57,000 nucleotides of DNA, from positions 1-57,000 of the forward strand of contig CAIIXF020000713.1 in assembly GCA_903813345.2 (NCBI GenBank), in the 5' to 3' direction. Below are positions 35,369 through 46,436 of this stretch, piece by piece (position 1 is the stretch's first letter; each line of letters starts with the position of its first letter). Under the pieces are notes generated by a model. That model was given only the letters and a program-made list of their open reading frames with translations. It was not told the origin of the DNA and did not search any database. The position numbers were made by a program, and so were the translations under genes. Origin of the DNA: Owenia fusiformis (taxonomy: Eukaryota; Annelida; Polychaeta; Sabellida; Oweniidae).

Positions 35369-35992
35369 TTAATGTTCTCTTCTCTCATTAATTTTCCAGT
35401 CCTTCATGATGATATTCTCCTGCATATTGTATTTAGTACATATCCATTTATTTCTTGTTATAGCTTTCTTAGTATACGAATTTAGTATGTTGCTCCTGTA
35501 GCCTTGACATTGTAGTTTATTTCCCAGGCTGGTAACTCTGTTTGTTGCATCTTCCAGTTGACTGCAGATTCTTGAAATCCTTATTATTTGTGATATAAAT
35601 ATTCCATAAGATTGGTTTCTAGGAATATTTCCAGATAGATCAGGATATGAGACTATTTGGAAATTGAAGTTTTCCCTTTTGTCGTATAGTTTTGTAGTGA
35701 TTTGTTTATTTACTATTTTCATTTGTATGTCCAGAAAAGTTGTTTCTGTATCCTTCTCATTTTCCTTGTTTAACACTAGTTCTTCAGGATAGATGTTCTT
35801 CATATCAGTCTCCATTTCTCCGTCGTTGTTTATAGTACATAAATCATCGATGAATCTTGTAGTTTTAGCATATTTTAGTACTTTGGAGTAGTCTTCCCTA
35901 TACATTTTCTCAATGGCTTGAAATTCATAACTGTATAAGTATAGGTTTGCCATATATGGTGCCGGATCGATTCCCATCGCCTAGGCCGACAA
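35369..35992 (-). mobile_element. reverse transcriptase fragment, probably Penelope-like
   Basis: The minus-strand frame (202 codons from 35977) begins MGIDPAPYMANLYLYSYE, a motif with conserved G-x-D-P-A-P-x-(M/F)-A-N. It contains RFIDDL (the catalytic YxDD-equivalent with two Asp), then FLDIQMKI, KLYDKRENFNFQIVSYPDL, SGNIPRNQSYGIFISQIIR and ISRICS. This set matches, from memory, the invertebrate Penelope-like reverse transcriptases. The 5' part is lost where a different repeat begins at about 35993, and the protein ends after ERREH without a visible GIY-YIG endonuclease. It is a truncated relic, and a related retroelement class remains possible. Confidence 0.7.
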
Positions 35993-36340
35993 TATGGCCC
36001 CACACTATGTGGTGGGGACATAAAAAGAGACCCCTGTGGCCGGCTGTGCGTCTGTCTTGATATTCGTCATAAACTACGCTCGCCGTAGGGACGCCCTTTG
36101 CTGACTTTGCGTCATCATTAAAAAGATCGTACATCAACCGTAGTTTTTTGTCTCCTCGAAAACCGCCACACGACCAACGTGGCAAATGTGAGCGCTAACG
36201 TATCTGGCAGTACAATTTCCACGTCAGCCGTAAAATAGTTATTGGCCGTAGAGATGATATACCGTATGGTCGCCGTAGTAAATGTGACTGAGGCTTGAAT
36301 GACGTCATCAATACATTTTGTTAGACAACAGCACCGCCAA
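35993..36340. repeat. dispersed repeat rich in CGCCGTAG / GGTCGCCGTAGTAAATGTGA words
   Basis: CCACACTATGTGGTGGGGAC forms a short palindrome at its left. CGCTCGCCGTAGGGACG, CAATTTCCACGTCAGCCGTA and GGTCGCCGTAGTAAATGTGA follow. Shared with 24880-25440, 41570-41960 and 45897-46351. It truncates the reverse transcriptase fragment. Confidence 0.6.
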
Positions 36341-36784
36341 AGCGTAGCAAATCCCATCAAGCAGCCATGGCTGGCATTTTTACAAATGAAGTATATCGGG
36401 TTTCCCAAAAACGGAGACACTTTTTTGAAGTATTTTTTCAGCAACTGATGAACCAAATTTACTGAAAATTTTTGCAAAGTAGCTTAAGAGTATCATAAGC
36501 AAGTTGTAAAAATCAAAATAGCATGCCGAAAATTCTCATACCGGAGCTCTGCGATGAGATCGCTGTAGTGTTTGTACCTGATACCAGGTGATAGCATTTC
36601 GTCAATTAGTCAAAATAACTTGTCTGTGTCTAATATCTAATAAATTGTTTTTATTCTTCCCAACTATCTAAAATCTTTTCATTCTCAAAATTCATTGGAG
36701 GTGATTTTGTAGGAATAAATACAGAAAAGTATTTTTGCTTAGAAATGGATTAAAAGTGACTTTATTTTACATTGATGTTGGTTA
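36341..36784. repeat. fragments of dispersed repeats, no gene
   Basis: CACCGCCAAAGCGTAGCAAA and AGCCATGGCTGGCATTTTTA recur diverged at 34022-34075. GTATATCGGGTTTCCCAAAA at 36392 is the mariner-like end seen also at 30290. The rest is unassigned. Confidence 0.5.
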
Positions 36785-36875
36785 TTATCCCATCGAACGA
36801 AGTTCGGAGGGATATAGGGAACGCCTCCGTCCGTCCGTCCGTCCGTCCGTCCGTTCGTCCGTCCGTCCGGCAGTT
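36785..36875. repeat. terminal motif with CCGTCCGTCCGT microsatellite
   Basis: TTATTATCCCATCGAACGAA, GTTCGGAGGGATATAGGG, then a CCGT run to about 36870. This is the inverse of the end at 16012-16055. It begins a 4-kb repeat complex running to about 40880. Confidence 0.75.
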
Positions 36876-37374
36876 TGCTCCAAAACCGCTACAGATATCA
36901 CCTTCAATTTTTCAGGGATAACTTATGAGTGCATACAGATGTGGATGAAATTTTTTTATCTCGATACCTACTTCCTGTCGGCCATTTTGAAGTCAAATGC
37001 TAAAATCCTTGTCTGCAAGCTTTAAGAAAAACGGCTTCACAGTTGCTTTTAAAACTTTAAAATCTTGTTCAGCTCACTTCATTCTGCGTCTAGATCTGAT
37101 TAGGTGTTGGACCTGTTAGCTCAGTCATGTTTTAAGAAAAGTTAGCGCACGATAATACTTTGTATCATATTGAATGGTGTTTTTCAGTTTTCATACTTTA
37201 ACTATTTAGTAGCTTTATAAATAATTTCAGGTGTACTTTGTTGTAAAAGCCTATGTTTTTGTCAACAGTAGTTATATGTGATAATTTTGTAAAAAGAAAT
37301 CAGCAAAAACTCATAATCACTTTTTTATTGTCGGCCATTTTGGATTTTTCCGTCCTAAAATCCAGAAGTACTCG

Positions 37375-37660
37375 AAGGCAAAAACCGCTTTTACAAACTG
37401 GCTTCTTACGTAATACAGAAGCCGGTTTCTGGAGTTACCAAGAAGCCGGCTTCTGAAGGACAACAGAAACCGGCTTCTGGAGTCACCAAGAAGCCGGCTT
37501 TTACAAACTGGCTTCTTACGTACTACAGAAGCCGGCTTCTACAGTCAACAAGAAGCCGGCTTTTAAAAACCGGCTTCTGAAGGACAACAGAAGCCGGCTT
37601 CTGAAGTCACCAAGAAGCCGGCTTTTAAAACTGGCTTCTTACTTACTGACCTACTGCAGA
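37375..37660. repeat. minisatellite of AGAAGCCGGCTTCT palindromes, array 1
   Basis: About ten copies of the palindrome AGAAGCCGGCTTCTG spaced by ACAACAG, GTCACCA and similar linkers (period about 28-37 bp). A second shorter array is at 39418-39555. Together they bracket the 349-bp repeat block. Confidence 0.9.
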
Positions 37661-37734
37661 AGATGGCTTTTGAATATAGTTTATATTGTCATATTTTTGC
37701 AAAACTATACGGGTAAATTGAATTCTAAGCATGG

Positions 37735-39400
37735 ATATCGATGAATTTGATCACGTTCATCAATTCCAAAAATATTATGCATTGTATTTCTGTTTAATAA
37801 AAACGCACCGCTCATTTTTCAAAACTGGCTCCAACTTGGAGCCAGTTTTCAAATCAGCTCGCACCATTAAACACAAGCTATTAACGGACAATCTAGCCAC
37901 TGGGAATCACGAGATACTGTCTCCCGATCATTTTGTTGTGGATTATGCATCTTATTCTCGTATAATCTGCATGAAAATAAGGAAAAACTGAAAAATATGT
38001 AAAATTATAACATAATTCAAGATTTTTTGCAAAAAGTCATTTCAGGTCAAAACTATAAGAGAAAATTGAAGTCTAAGTAAAAATATCGATGAATTAGATC
38101 ATGTTCACTAAATCAGAACAGATTATGCATTGCATTTCCGTTTTAATATTTCCGTAATAATAACCGTAAAATATAAGAGAATAAGCTACATAAAGCATAT
38201 CAAACTGATCGTGAGACAGTATCCCTTGATTCCCAGTTGTCAGATTGCCTCTACATAGCTTGTGTAAGATGGAGCGAGCTGATTTGTAAACTGGCTCCAA
38301 GTTGGAGCCTGTTTTGAAAAATGAGCGGTGCGTTTTTATTTAACGGAAATGCAATGCATAATCTGTTCTGATTTAGTGAACGTGATCTAATTCATCGATA
38401 TTTTTTACTTAGAAATGAGTTTTCTCTCATACTTTTGGCTTGAAATGACTTTTTGCCAAAAATCTTGAAATAAGTTACAATTTAACGTATTTTTCATTTT
38501 TTTCTCATTTTCAGGCCAATTATACGAGAATAAGATGCATAATTCACATAAAAATAATCGTGAGACAGTATCCCGTGATTCCCAGTTGCTAGATTGCCCC
38601 TACATAGCTTGTGTAAGATGGAGCGAGCTGATTTGTAAACTGGCTCCAAGTTGGAGCCAGTTTTGAAAAATGAGCGGTGCGTTTTTATTTAACGGAAATG
38701 CAATGCATAATCTGTTCTGATTTAGTGAACGTGATCTAATTCATCGATATTTTTACTTAGAAATAAATTTTCTCTCATAGTTTTGGCTTGAAATGACTTT
38801 TTGCAAAAAATCTTGAAATAAGTTACAATTTTACGTATTTTTTAATTTTTTCTCATTTTCATGCAAATTATACGAGAATAAGATGCATAATGCACATAGA
38901 AATGATCGTGAGACAGTATCCCGTGATTCCCAGGTGCTAGATTGTCCCTACATAGCGTGTGTAAGATGGAGCGAGCTGATTTGTAAACTGGCTCCAAGTT
39001 GGAGCCAGTTTTGTAAAATGAGCGGTGCGTTTTTATTAAACGGAAATGCAATGCATAATCTGTTCTGATTTGGTGAACATGATCTAATTCATAGATATTT
39101 TTTACTTAGAATTGATTTTTCTCTCATAGTTTTGGCTTGAAATGACTTTTTGCAAAAAATCTTTAAATATATTACAATTTTATGTATTTTTCAGTTTTTT
39201 CTCATTTTCATGCAAATTATACGAGAATAACATGCATAATGCAATGAGCGATGCGTTTCTATCAAACAGAAATGCAATGCATAATCTACTCTTATTTAAA
39301 GAACATGATTTAATTCATCTATATTTTTGCTTAGAATTAAATTTCCCCCATAGTTTCCATGCTAATTATACGAGAATAAGATGCATATTGCACAACAAAA
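37735..39400. repeat. 349-bp tandem units with an inverted copy at the left
   Basis: ATGAGCGGTGCGTTTTTATT occurs at 38321, 38670 and 39018 (periods 349 and 348), with a partial copy at 39243. Each unit contains CTGGCTCCAAGTTGGAGCCA (itself a palindrome), GATCGTGAGACAGTATCCC and TTATACGAGAATAAGATGC. The copy at 37735-38155 is inverted, with the switch point near 38157. Short frames on both strands (37731-37991, 38094-38300, 38842-39051) translate the repeat. Confidence 0.88.
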
Positions 39401-39417
39401 TGATTGAGAGAGAGAAT

Positions 39418-39555
39418 CTGGCTTTTAAAACTGGCTTCTTGGTAACTGCAGAAGCCGGCTTCTGTAAGTCATTCGAAGCCGGTTTTTAAAAGCCGGCTTC
39501 TTGGTGACGCCAGAAGCCGGCTTCTGATGTACTGTAAAAGCCGGCTTTCCGGCTT
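39418..39555. repeat. minisatellite of AGAAGCCGGCTTCT palindromes, array 2
   Basis: GAAGCCGGCTTCTGTAAGTC, GAAGCCGGTTTTTAAAAGCC and similar units, matching array 1 at 37375-37660. Confidence 0.88.
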
Positions 39556-40870
39556 TGTATATTTGCCTTCGACTCTTCCTCCTAAAATCTTGTCTGTAAA
39601 GTCTTGTCTATGCGTTTTCAGGTGAACCGTTTGGTAGATCAATTTCAAATTTTCAGGGATGATTCTTAGTATGAAAAGCTAGATCTGATTAGTTTTTGGG
39701 CATTCTGGGTAAATGTCAAGGCAGCCATTTTGGATTTTCCGTCCTAAAATCTTGTCTGTAAAGTCTTGTCTACGCATTTTCAGGTGAATCATTTGGTAGA
39801 TTAATTTCAAATTTTCAGGGATGATTTTCAGTATGAAAATCTAGATCTGAATAGTGTTTGGGCATTCTGGGTAAATGTCAAGGCAGCCATTTTGGATTTT
39901 CCGTCCTAAAATCTTGTCTGTAAAGTCTTGTCTACGCATTTCCAGGTGAACCGTTTGGTAGATCAATTTGAAATTTTCAGGGATGATTCTCAGTATGAAA
40001 ATCTAGATCTGATTAGTTTTTTGGCATTATGGATAAATGTCAAGGCAGCCATTTTGGATATCCCGTCTTAAAATCTTGCCCGTTAAGTCTTGTCTACGCG
40101 TTTTTAGGTGAACCGTTTGGTAGATCAATTTCAAATTTTCAGGGATGATTCTTAGTATGAAAACTAGATCTGATTAGTTTTTGGGCATTCTGGGTAAATG
40201 TCAAGGCAGCCATTTTGGATTTTCTGTCCTAAAATCTCGACTGTAAAGTCTTGTCTACACATTTCCAGGTGAACTGTTTGGTAGATCAATTTCAAAATTT
40301 TCAGGGATGATTCTTAGTATGAAAATCTAGATCTGATTAGTTTTTATGCATTCTGGATAAATGTCAAGGCAGCCATTTTGGATTTTCCATCTTAAAATCT
40401 TGCCCGTAAAGTCTTGTCTACGCGTTTTTAGATGAACCGTTTGGTAGATCAATTTCAAATTTTAAGAGATGATTCTTAGTATGAAAATCTAGATCTGATT
40501 AGTTTTTGGGCATTCTGGGTAAATATCAAGGCAGCCATTTTGAATTTTCTGTCCTAAAATCTTGTTTGTAAAGTCTTGTCTACGCATTTCCGGGTGAACC
40601 GTTTGGTAGATCAATTTCAAATTTTCAGGGATTTTCTGTCCTCAAATCTTGTCTGTAAAGTCTTGTTTACATGTTTTCTGGTTAACTGTGTGACGGATCA
40701 ATTTCAAATTTTCAGGGGTGTTTCTTAGTATGAAAATCTAGAACTGACTATTTTTTTGGCATTCTGGGTGAATTTTAAGGTGGCCATTTTGGATTTTCCG
40801 TCCTCAAATTGTGTCGGTAAAGTCTTGTCTACTCATTTTTAGGATAACCATTTGACCGGATCGCCCATAG
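39556..40870. repeat. 162-bp tandem satellite
   Basis: GCAGCCATTTTGGATTTTCC recurs at 39721, 39883, 40045, 40206, 40369 and 40531 (period 162), with a shortened copy near 40640 and a last one near 40783. The unit also contains CTTGTCTGTAAAGTCTTGTC, GAACCGTTTGGTAGATCAAT and AATTTTCAGGGATGATTCTT. Diverged single units precede the complex at 36895-37040 and 37330-37370. Confidence 0.92.
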
Positions 40871-40879
40871 GTGGGGATA

Positions 40880-41565
40880 TTTTGTACATATTTGTGTTCT
40901 TGTGATGATATTATTGTGAACGTGGGGAAATCACAAAAACTAAGAATATGTATCGGCTTTAAATGTTTTTATTCTCCAACGTCACTAAGGACTAAAAACA
41001 CTCCTGAAACACAGGAATACAAGATGTGTTAACATCGAATGCCTTTTTATAGCAAACATACAAAAATTGTAATCTTAATTCCCAAACTCTGATTCTGTAG
41101 ATTACTGTAGGTCAAACTCATGTTTATACAATTATAGCAACATTACATGCATTATGTAAGAATTTCTAAATATACATTAGAAATACCATCTTACTGTATA
41201 ACTATGACCAATCTTGTGTTAATCTCTCGGAATGAGGAGTAGAAATAGATTTTATGGAAACTTTGAAAATGCAAAATAATTCTGCATACTTATAAATGAA
41301 AATGTACATTGGTTACATCTTATAACAATGTCTCTTACAAAAGTAGCATAAACATATAGCTCTAAACATAATGTTACATACCTTTATCATAACATACATG
41401 TACAACCTCTGCTTATGCAGGTATCGTCTCAAAATCATTCAGAATTTGAAAATACATGTGATGCAAACTAAACATGGCCGCCCAACACTGTACAAAAAGA
41501 CCTTTACATGTATGCTATTCCCGGGAAACATTTCCCACACTATCACATTATTGTTACCCATGGAC
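40880..41565. other. no gene recognised
   Basis: AT-rich intron DNA of the PLAT gene. The small frames at 41371-41571 carry no recognisable domain. Confidence 0.4.
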
Positions 41566-41569
41566 CATT

Positions 41570-41965
41570 AACTTCTACAATGACCGTAGAAATGTAAGAA
41601 GTAAAATCTCAGTCAAAGTTGCTCTACGGCGATCGTATGTCGACCATAGTTCCCTGGAATCGGTATATTTCTACCGCAACTGTCGAAATCGCCTAAAAAT
41701 AATAACGCGGAGTTATAAAACCTCAGCCATACGGTCTATTATTTCTACAGCCGATAGCAATTCTGCGGCTACCGTGGAAATTCAACGCCGCGAGTGAGAT
41801 ATTTTAGTAGTCACATTTGCTACCGTAGCCGTACGATCTATTTTAATTCATTTGTACGGTTTAGCTACAGCTTGCCAATTTCTATGGTGACCGTAAAAAT
41901 GAAAAAAAAGTTATAGCCCCGAGTTATCATTTCTACGGCAACTGTGACTGAGACCTAAATATTTT
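41570..41965. repeat. dispersed repeat of ACGGTGACCGTAGAAATG words
   Basis: ATGACCGTAGAAATG, CTACGGCGATCGTATGTCGA, AGTCACATTTGCTACCGTAG and ATTTCTATGGTGACCGTAAA occur in both orientations. It is the least conserved member of the family whose ends are clear at 45897-46351. Confidence 0.6.
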
Positions 41966-42403
41966 GCATATTTAAAGGGATCAGTTTCAACTACTTTTTG
42001 GCTCATCTAATTTAAAAAAGAACTTCGTCAAATCTCTTAATTACTGTTCACCTCGTATGTACGAAGGGGATTTAATGAATCAATTTCACCCGATTTTTCA
42101 AAAGCGAAGCCAATGCAAAGTTTAAAATTGCCGAAAATTGAGGCCCAGAACCCTGTCAGTTTTGTTAGTAGGTTATTTCGTGAAAAGAACATCTTTCCAT
42201 GGCCAACAAAATTGCACCAACGACAATATGATGAGAAATAAAAGTGAAACATCTGCCGAGTGTATTTAATAAATAAGTAAACTCAGAATACAATAAGCCA
42301 TGTCCCAATATGGCCAAAACACTCAAGGAACTCAAAGGGAATGTAATCATCCAAAAGAATCCTAAGAATTATTATAATTACTATCTAGTATTTCTTTTTG
42401 TAG
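41966..42403. other. intron 1 end, no separate gene
   Basis: The frames at 42037-42350 show no domain. The pyrimidine-rich TATTTCTTTTTGTAG at 42389-42403 is the acceptor of the next exon. Confidence 0.5.
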
Positions 42404-42542
42404 TCGTGTGTAACTACAACGTTGTAATATACACATCAGATGTAGACGCTGCTGGTACAGGATGCGAAGTTCACGTTGCCATCACTGGACACTTGAATGG
42501 ATCTGGATATATCAACATTCCCGGGAAATACGATAGGAAAAG
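42404..42542 (+). CDS. exon 2 of secreted PLAT-domain protein
   Basis: Acceptor TTTCTTTTTGTAG ends at 42403; donor GTAATTCG starts at 42543. The 139-bp exon (2 bases, 45 codons, 2 bases) encodes VCNYNVVIYTSDVDAAGTGC and continues EVHVAITGHLNGSGYINIPG, ending DRKR. This is the first half of a PLAT/LH2 beta-sandwich: Y-x-V-x-(I/V)-x-T-x-D, the AGTG loop (usually AGTDA), x-V-x-(V/I)-x-(L/I)-x-G, then N-G-S-G. PLAT domains bind lipids or membrane-associated partners. After a signal peptide this one would act outside the cell. Phase 1 in and phase 2 out fit exons 1 and 3. The acidic residue expected after AGT is replaced by G-C. Confidence 0.8.
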
Positions 42543-42698
42543 GTAATTCGATAATGAGGATCATGTGGCATAAAAATACAGTCATGACGTAACTATCAAT
42601 ATACAAATGAGCTGATTTAACATAAATGTAGTTCTGAAAGATAGAGCAGAGATATGCATAAAAAAGTTCTGCTTATAGACACCATATTGTGGTGATTA

Positions 42699-43543
42699 AG
42701 GGAACATGGGGCAAAGCGGCCCAAAAAATTTAATTTTAAGTTGTTCTGTACGGGGTATTTTCGTATCTGTCAATCATCGCGCACTTTGATGTTCCACTTT
42801 ATTAATGGTTTGTGGTTTACATTTTTCGAGTGTTTTATACTTTCCTAGGACTATCTTCTGTGATTTTTTAATGGTCAAAAATATTGTCGAGAATGGGGCA
42901 AAATGGCCCATGGGTGGGGCAAAACGGCCCACCCTCTGTTACATGGGTTTTGAAACCAAAATTAATCAATTACAAGACTTGTCCACAAACATCTTATCTC
43001 AGACGTTCAAACCTTTGACAGATAAAGTATTCTTAACCCCCACCATAATTCTAGTCATTCGATATGTGTCGGAAGGAAATAAGGCACAAGCCAGATGTTA
43101 AAATTGTTACATTTGAAAACCAATTGTTCTTGCACAATAAGATTTTTGTATGTTATAACATGTGTGGGCCGTTTTGCCCCAAAGACATGTGAATTTTCAA
43201 ATAGACGTCATTTTAATTTGCCTAATATTTGAAGCTCGAAATTTTTACAAATAAAGAATAAATGTGCACACTCTATGTAAAATGTTAAATCAAAACGATA
43301 TTCTATTGTTGCCGGATTTTTTAGGGATTCTCGTGAGAGGGGTAATTTCCAAAAAAGAGGGTGAAAAGTAGAATTACCTCTTACGTAAAGCGAGACGCTG
43401 CTTGGTTAAAAATGGACGGTCGAGAAGGTGGCAGATATTTCAAAATTCGATTTTGTGACTTTTGAAGAACCATCTTTTTATAGTTTAAAAGATATTTCGA
43501 TGGGCCACTTTGCCCCAGAGGGCCGTTTTGCCCCATGTTCCCC
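42699..43543. mobile_element. 845-bp TA-flanked element with GGGAACATGGGGCAAA ends
   Basis: Left end AGGGAACATGGGGCAAAGCG, right end inverted GGGGAACATGGGGCAAAACG. TA on both sides (42697-42698 and 43544-43545) fits Tc1/mariner-type target choice. Internally GGGGCAAAACGGCCCA and its complement recur at about 42895, 42915, 43165 and 43505. The 98-codon plus-strand frame at 42805-43101 has no transposase motif. It lies 150 bp downstream of PLAT exon 2. Confidence 0.8.
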
Positions 43544-43545
43544 TA

Positions 43546-45132
43546 CTATAATATAGTAATATGAAAACGGGCATTCTAAACACTTTCTGCCCACTTTATT
43601 TAACTGGTAACAAGTGGATCCCGAAACTAAGAACTATAAGCTTTACAATGGTACCAAATTCAAAAATAGGTTGGTAACTGTACATTACCATACAGAAACA
43701 AATATAATCATTAATTACAGTCATGACGTTGCAATCAATATGCAAATGATATGCTAATTTTTGAATATGGTTATGGTTTGATTATGGTTTTGAAAAATAT
43801 CATTTATATCCATGAGTGGATAATGATATCTTCACGAGTGAGTGGAGCGAATGAGTGAAGATACCAATATCTATAAGTGGGTATAATAGATATTTTTGAA
43901 CTCACAGTGGGAGATATAAAGCATTAAACACTGTTTAATTTTTCAATTTTTTTTGTTTAAGTCTATCGATTTAAACTAGTCTATATTAGTTATAATTACA
44001 TCATTGAGTATTTCAAAATTTGTTGAGCATCATACAACTTAACAGATTTTTATTTTGAGATTTCCGCAGGAGTCTAATTTACAAAATCATCAATTATTAA
44101 ACACATTATGAAAAACCTTGACCTTGACCATGGAAGGTAGGTGAAACTTTACAAAGTTCACATTTTCTGTTTTTAATTATCTTTGTCTTCATTTAAGTAA
44201 TTTTATAGAAAATTCTAACTTACATACGTTGGATTTATACCTAATTTACGATGATGCTTGATAGATCCTTTTACTAATACTTTAAGAAACAATAGAATAA
44301 AATTCAGAATTGATTTTATTCAATTGTTTTGTGTTTGAGGTCATATAAAATCAAAAACTAATTTAATGCACTGTTTCCTGGTAGGAGGTTGCTCTGAGTA
44401 CAATGCTATTAACTTTTAGTGATTTCTATGCCCTTCCAAAGTGTTTGAGTCAATTAGAAAAAATAATAAAAAGTTCCCTTTTCAATTTTAGTGAGAGGCT
44501 GCCCTAGGGAGTGCAGTCACACCCAGCACACACCCATCCCCAATTTCAACGAGCATGTACATTTATGTACGTTCATACATTCAAATTTTATTGCCAATAA
44601 GATCATAAATCAAAACACATCAAGGGTCATGAATCAAAATAGACGTGACAATAACTGCAACCCTGGAGAACACCAGTGCTAAAGATGATTAAAAACGTGG
44701 ATTACGCATCAATTAAATAGTATTCTTTTACTTGTCAAATCCTGAAAAACTACATAGATGTACAATGAAGGTAACATAATTGTGTCATTTATTTAAAAAA
44801 AAATTTAACAAGAAATACAGACGGACAGATGGTCTCATTTTCAATTTAACAAATAAAATAGATATACTTTATCATGCTAATTACCTTTCAAACAACCAAT
44901 TCATTAGTAGATCATTAGTTGCAAACTTTAAAAAATATCAAGATTTAATATTTCAAAATTTTTATAGACCCTGCTAGACCCTAAATTAATAAGTAAACGG
45001 TTATGTTGACAGTTGCTCAACAAGTGGAAGCGTATGTAGGAATATATGTTTTATCATTTAAACGAATCAAACAAATGGCGGATCAACGAAAAACAAAATT
45101 ATGTCAAAAGAAAGTGAACTAAATGGAACAAT
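43546..45132. other. no gene recognised
   Basis: Intron 2 of the PLAT gene. A short imperfect palindrome around 43805-43890 (CATGAGTGGATAATGATATC / GATATCCATTCAC-like) is visible. Frames at 44491-44977 have no recognisable domain. Confidence 0.4.
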
Positions 45133-45387
45133 AGTACAATAACGTCATTTCGAAAAGGGCAACATAGTGAAATATTTCCCGCAGAAATGACGTTATTAGT
45201 ATTATTACCACCGTTAATGACCAGGACTGAAACAGCAAGAAAATCTTACGCACTGAACGATATCTAATTTCCCCGGGAAAATTGCCAGCCACTATGACGT
45301 CACATATTGCTCAGGTCGATATAGTAAAATGAATGCCTTCTAAACCAGCACTAAACCCTAGAACTGGGCCGACGAGGTGGTAATAAT
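45133..45387. mobile_element. 255-bp element with two successive hairpins, copy 2
   Basis: AATAACGTCATTTC (45138-45151) pairs with GAAATGACGTTATT (45184-45197), forming a first hairpin of 60 bp. Immediately after, ATTATTACCACC (45201-45212) pairs with GGTGGTAATAAT (45376-45387), enclosing the remaining 190 bp. The same layout is seen in the nested copy at 27775-28048. AAT may be the target duplication. No coding capacity; a SINE origin is possible but no tRNA-like A/B boxes were recognised. Confidence 0.75.
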
Positions 45388-45896
45388 TATTTTTAATCAT
45401 TTGGAATGCAAAATATAGTCATAAAGACGATCTTATTTTCAATTAAACAGATAAAAACTGATTCAAAAACTGATTCATAAGTAAATAATCCGTAGTAATG
45501 TAACATTTATCGGGGACTAAACGTTAATAAGATAATGTTCATGGCGCTTCAGTCCATAATAGTAAACATAAAATATGTGTAGATGACACAACTTCTAAGT
45601 TTATTTCATCTTCTTTTTAATTGGTATAAGCTACATTTTGCATATATAATCTTTATTTCATCTCAAGCACTGTTATATTACATTATCTTTATCTCAAAAT
45701 TGTTCTTTTAACAAACTCTGTGTCATTCTTAATGAAGCCAAAAGCTAATATTCATGTTTAACTATATCTCCATGATTGATAACATCTTCAAAAGTTTGCA
45801 AAACATTTTCAAAAGGTTAAGAGCTACTGTCAATGTGGAAGTAAATGTCCTTGAACGCAAATATTTTCCTACGAAAAGCTGTGTGTCATCCTCTTA

Positions 45897-46351
45897 CACC
45901 CCAGTCACATTTGTCGTACGGAGGCCGTGCGTCGACCGCAGATCGATTAAATCGGTGTATTTCTGCGGCGAGCGTAGGAAAACTTCGCTCGCCTTGCGGC
46001 CTCCGTACGGCGTATCCAGTTTTTTACAGGCCTCAGGGTCGCCGTAGAAATTATAACTCGGAGTTATAATATTTGTTCATTTCTGAGGTCCCCGTAGAAA
46101 TCAACTGGCTCAACAAGATTGAATCATTATTTGTCAATGTTTCACGATCACTTTTCATTTGATATTACATCCTAGCACTATGAATAACATTTATAAATTG
46201 TCCCGATGTAAATAAAATGAAAAAAAGTATTATTTATCAACAGAAATTTAAAATTCACCGTGCGGCTGCCGTGGGAAATGTGACTGCAAAAGTATGAGAG
46301 CGCAGACAGAAATGATAGAGCAAGGTCGCCGGAGGAAATGTGACTGGGGTG
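45897..46351. mobile_element. 455-bp element with CACCCCAGTCACATTT ends
   Basis: CACCCCAGTCACATTTG at the left is inverted exactly as AAATGTGACTGGGGTG at the right, with TA on each side. The interior is dense in CGGAGGCCGTGCGTCGACCG, GGCGAGCGTAGGAAAA and GTCGCCGTAGAAAT words. It defines the ends for the dispersed repeats at 24880-25440, 35993-36340 and 41570-41965. Frames at 45754-46069 are repeat-derived. Confidence 0.75.
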
Positions 46352-46436
46352 TAAATAAAGCTAAAAGCTACTATCAAAAGCACATCTTCATGATTATAAC
46401 ATTCATTGTCTTGCCCAAGTCGGTTTCTATGCCTTC

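Noticed and set aside
37085-37135. TTAGCTCAG word resembling the D-arm of a tRNA
   Set aside because: No matching T-arm GGTTCGA or acceptor stem nearby; not a tRNA gene.
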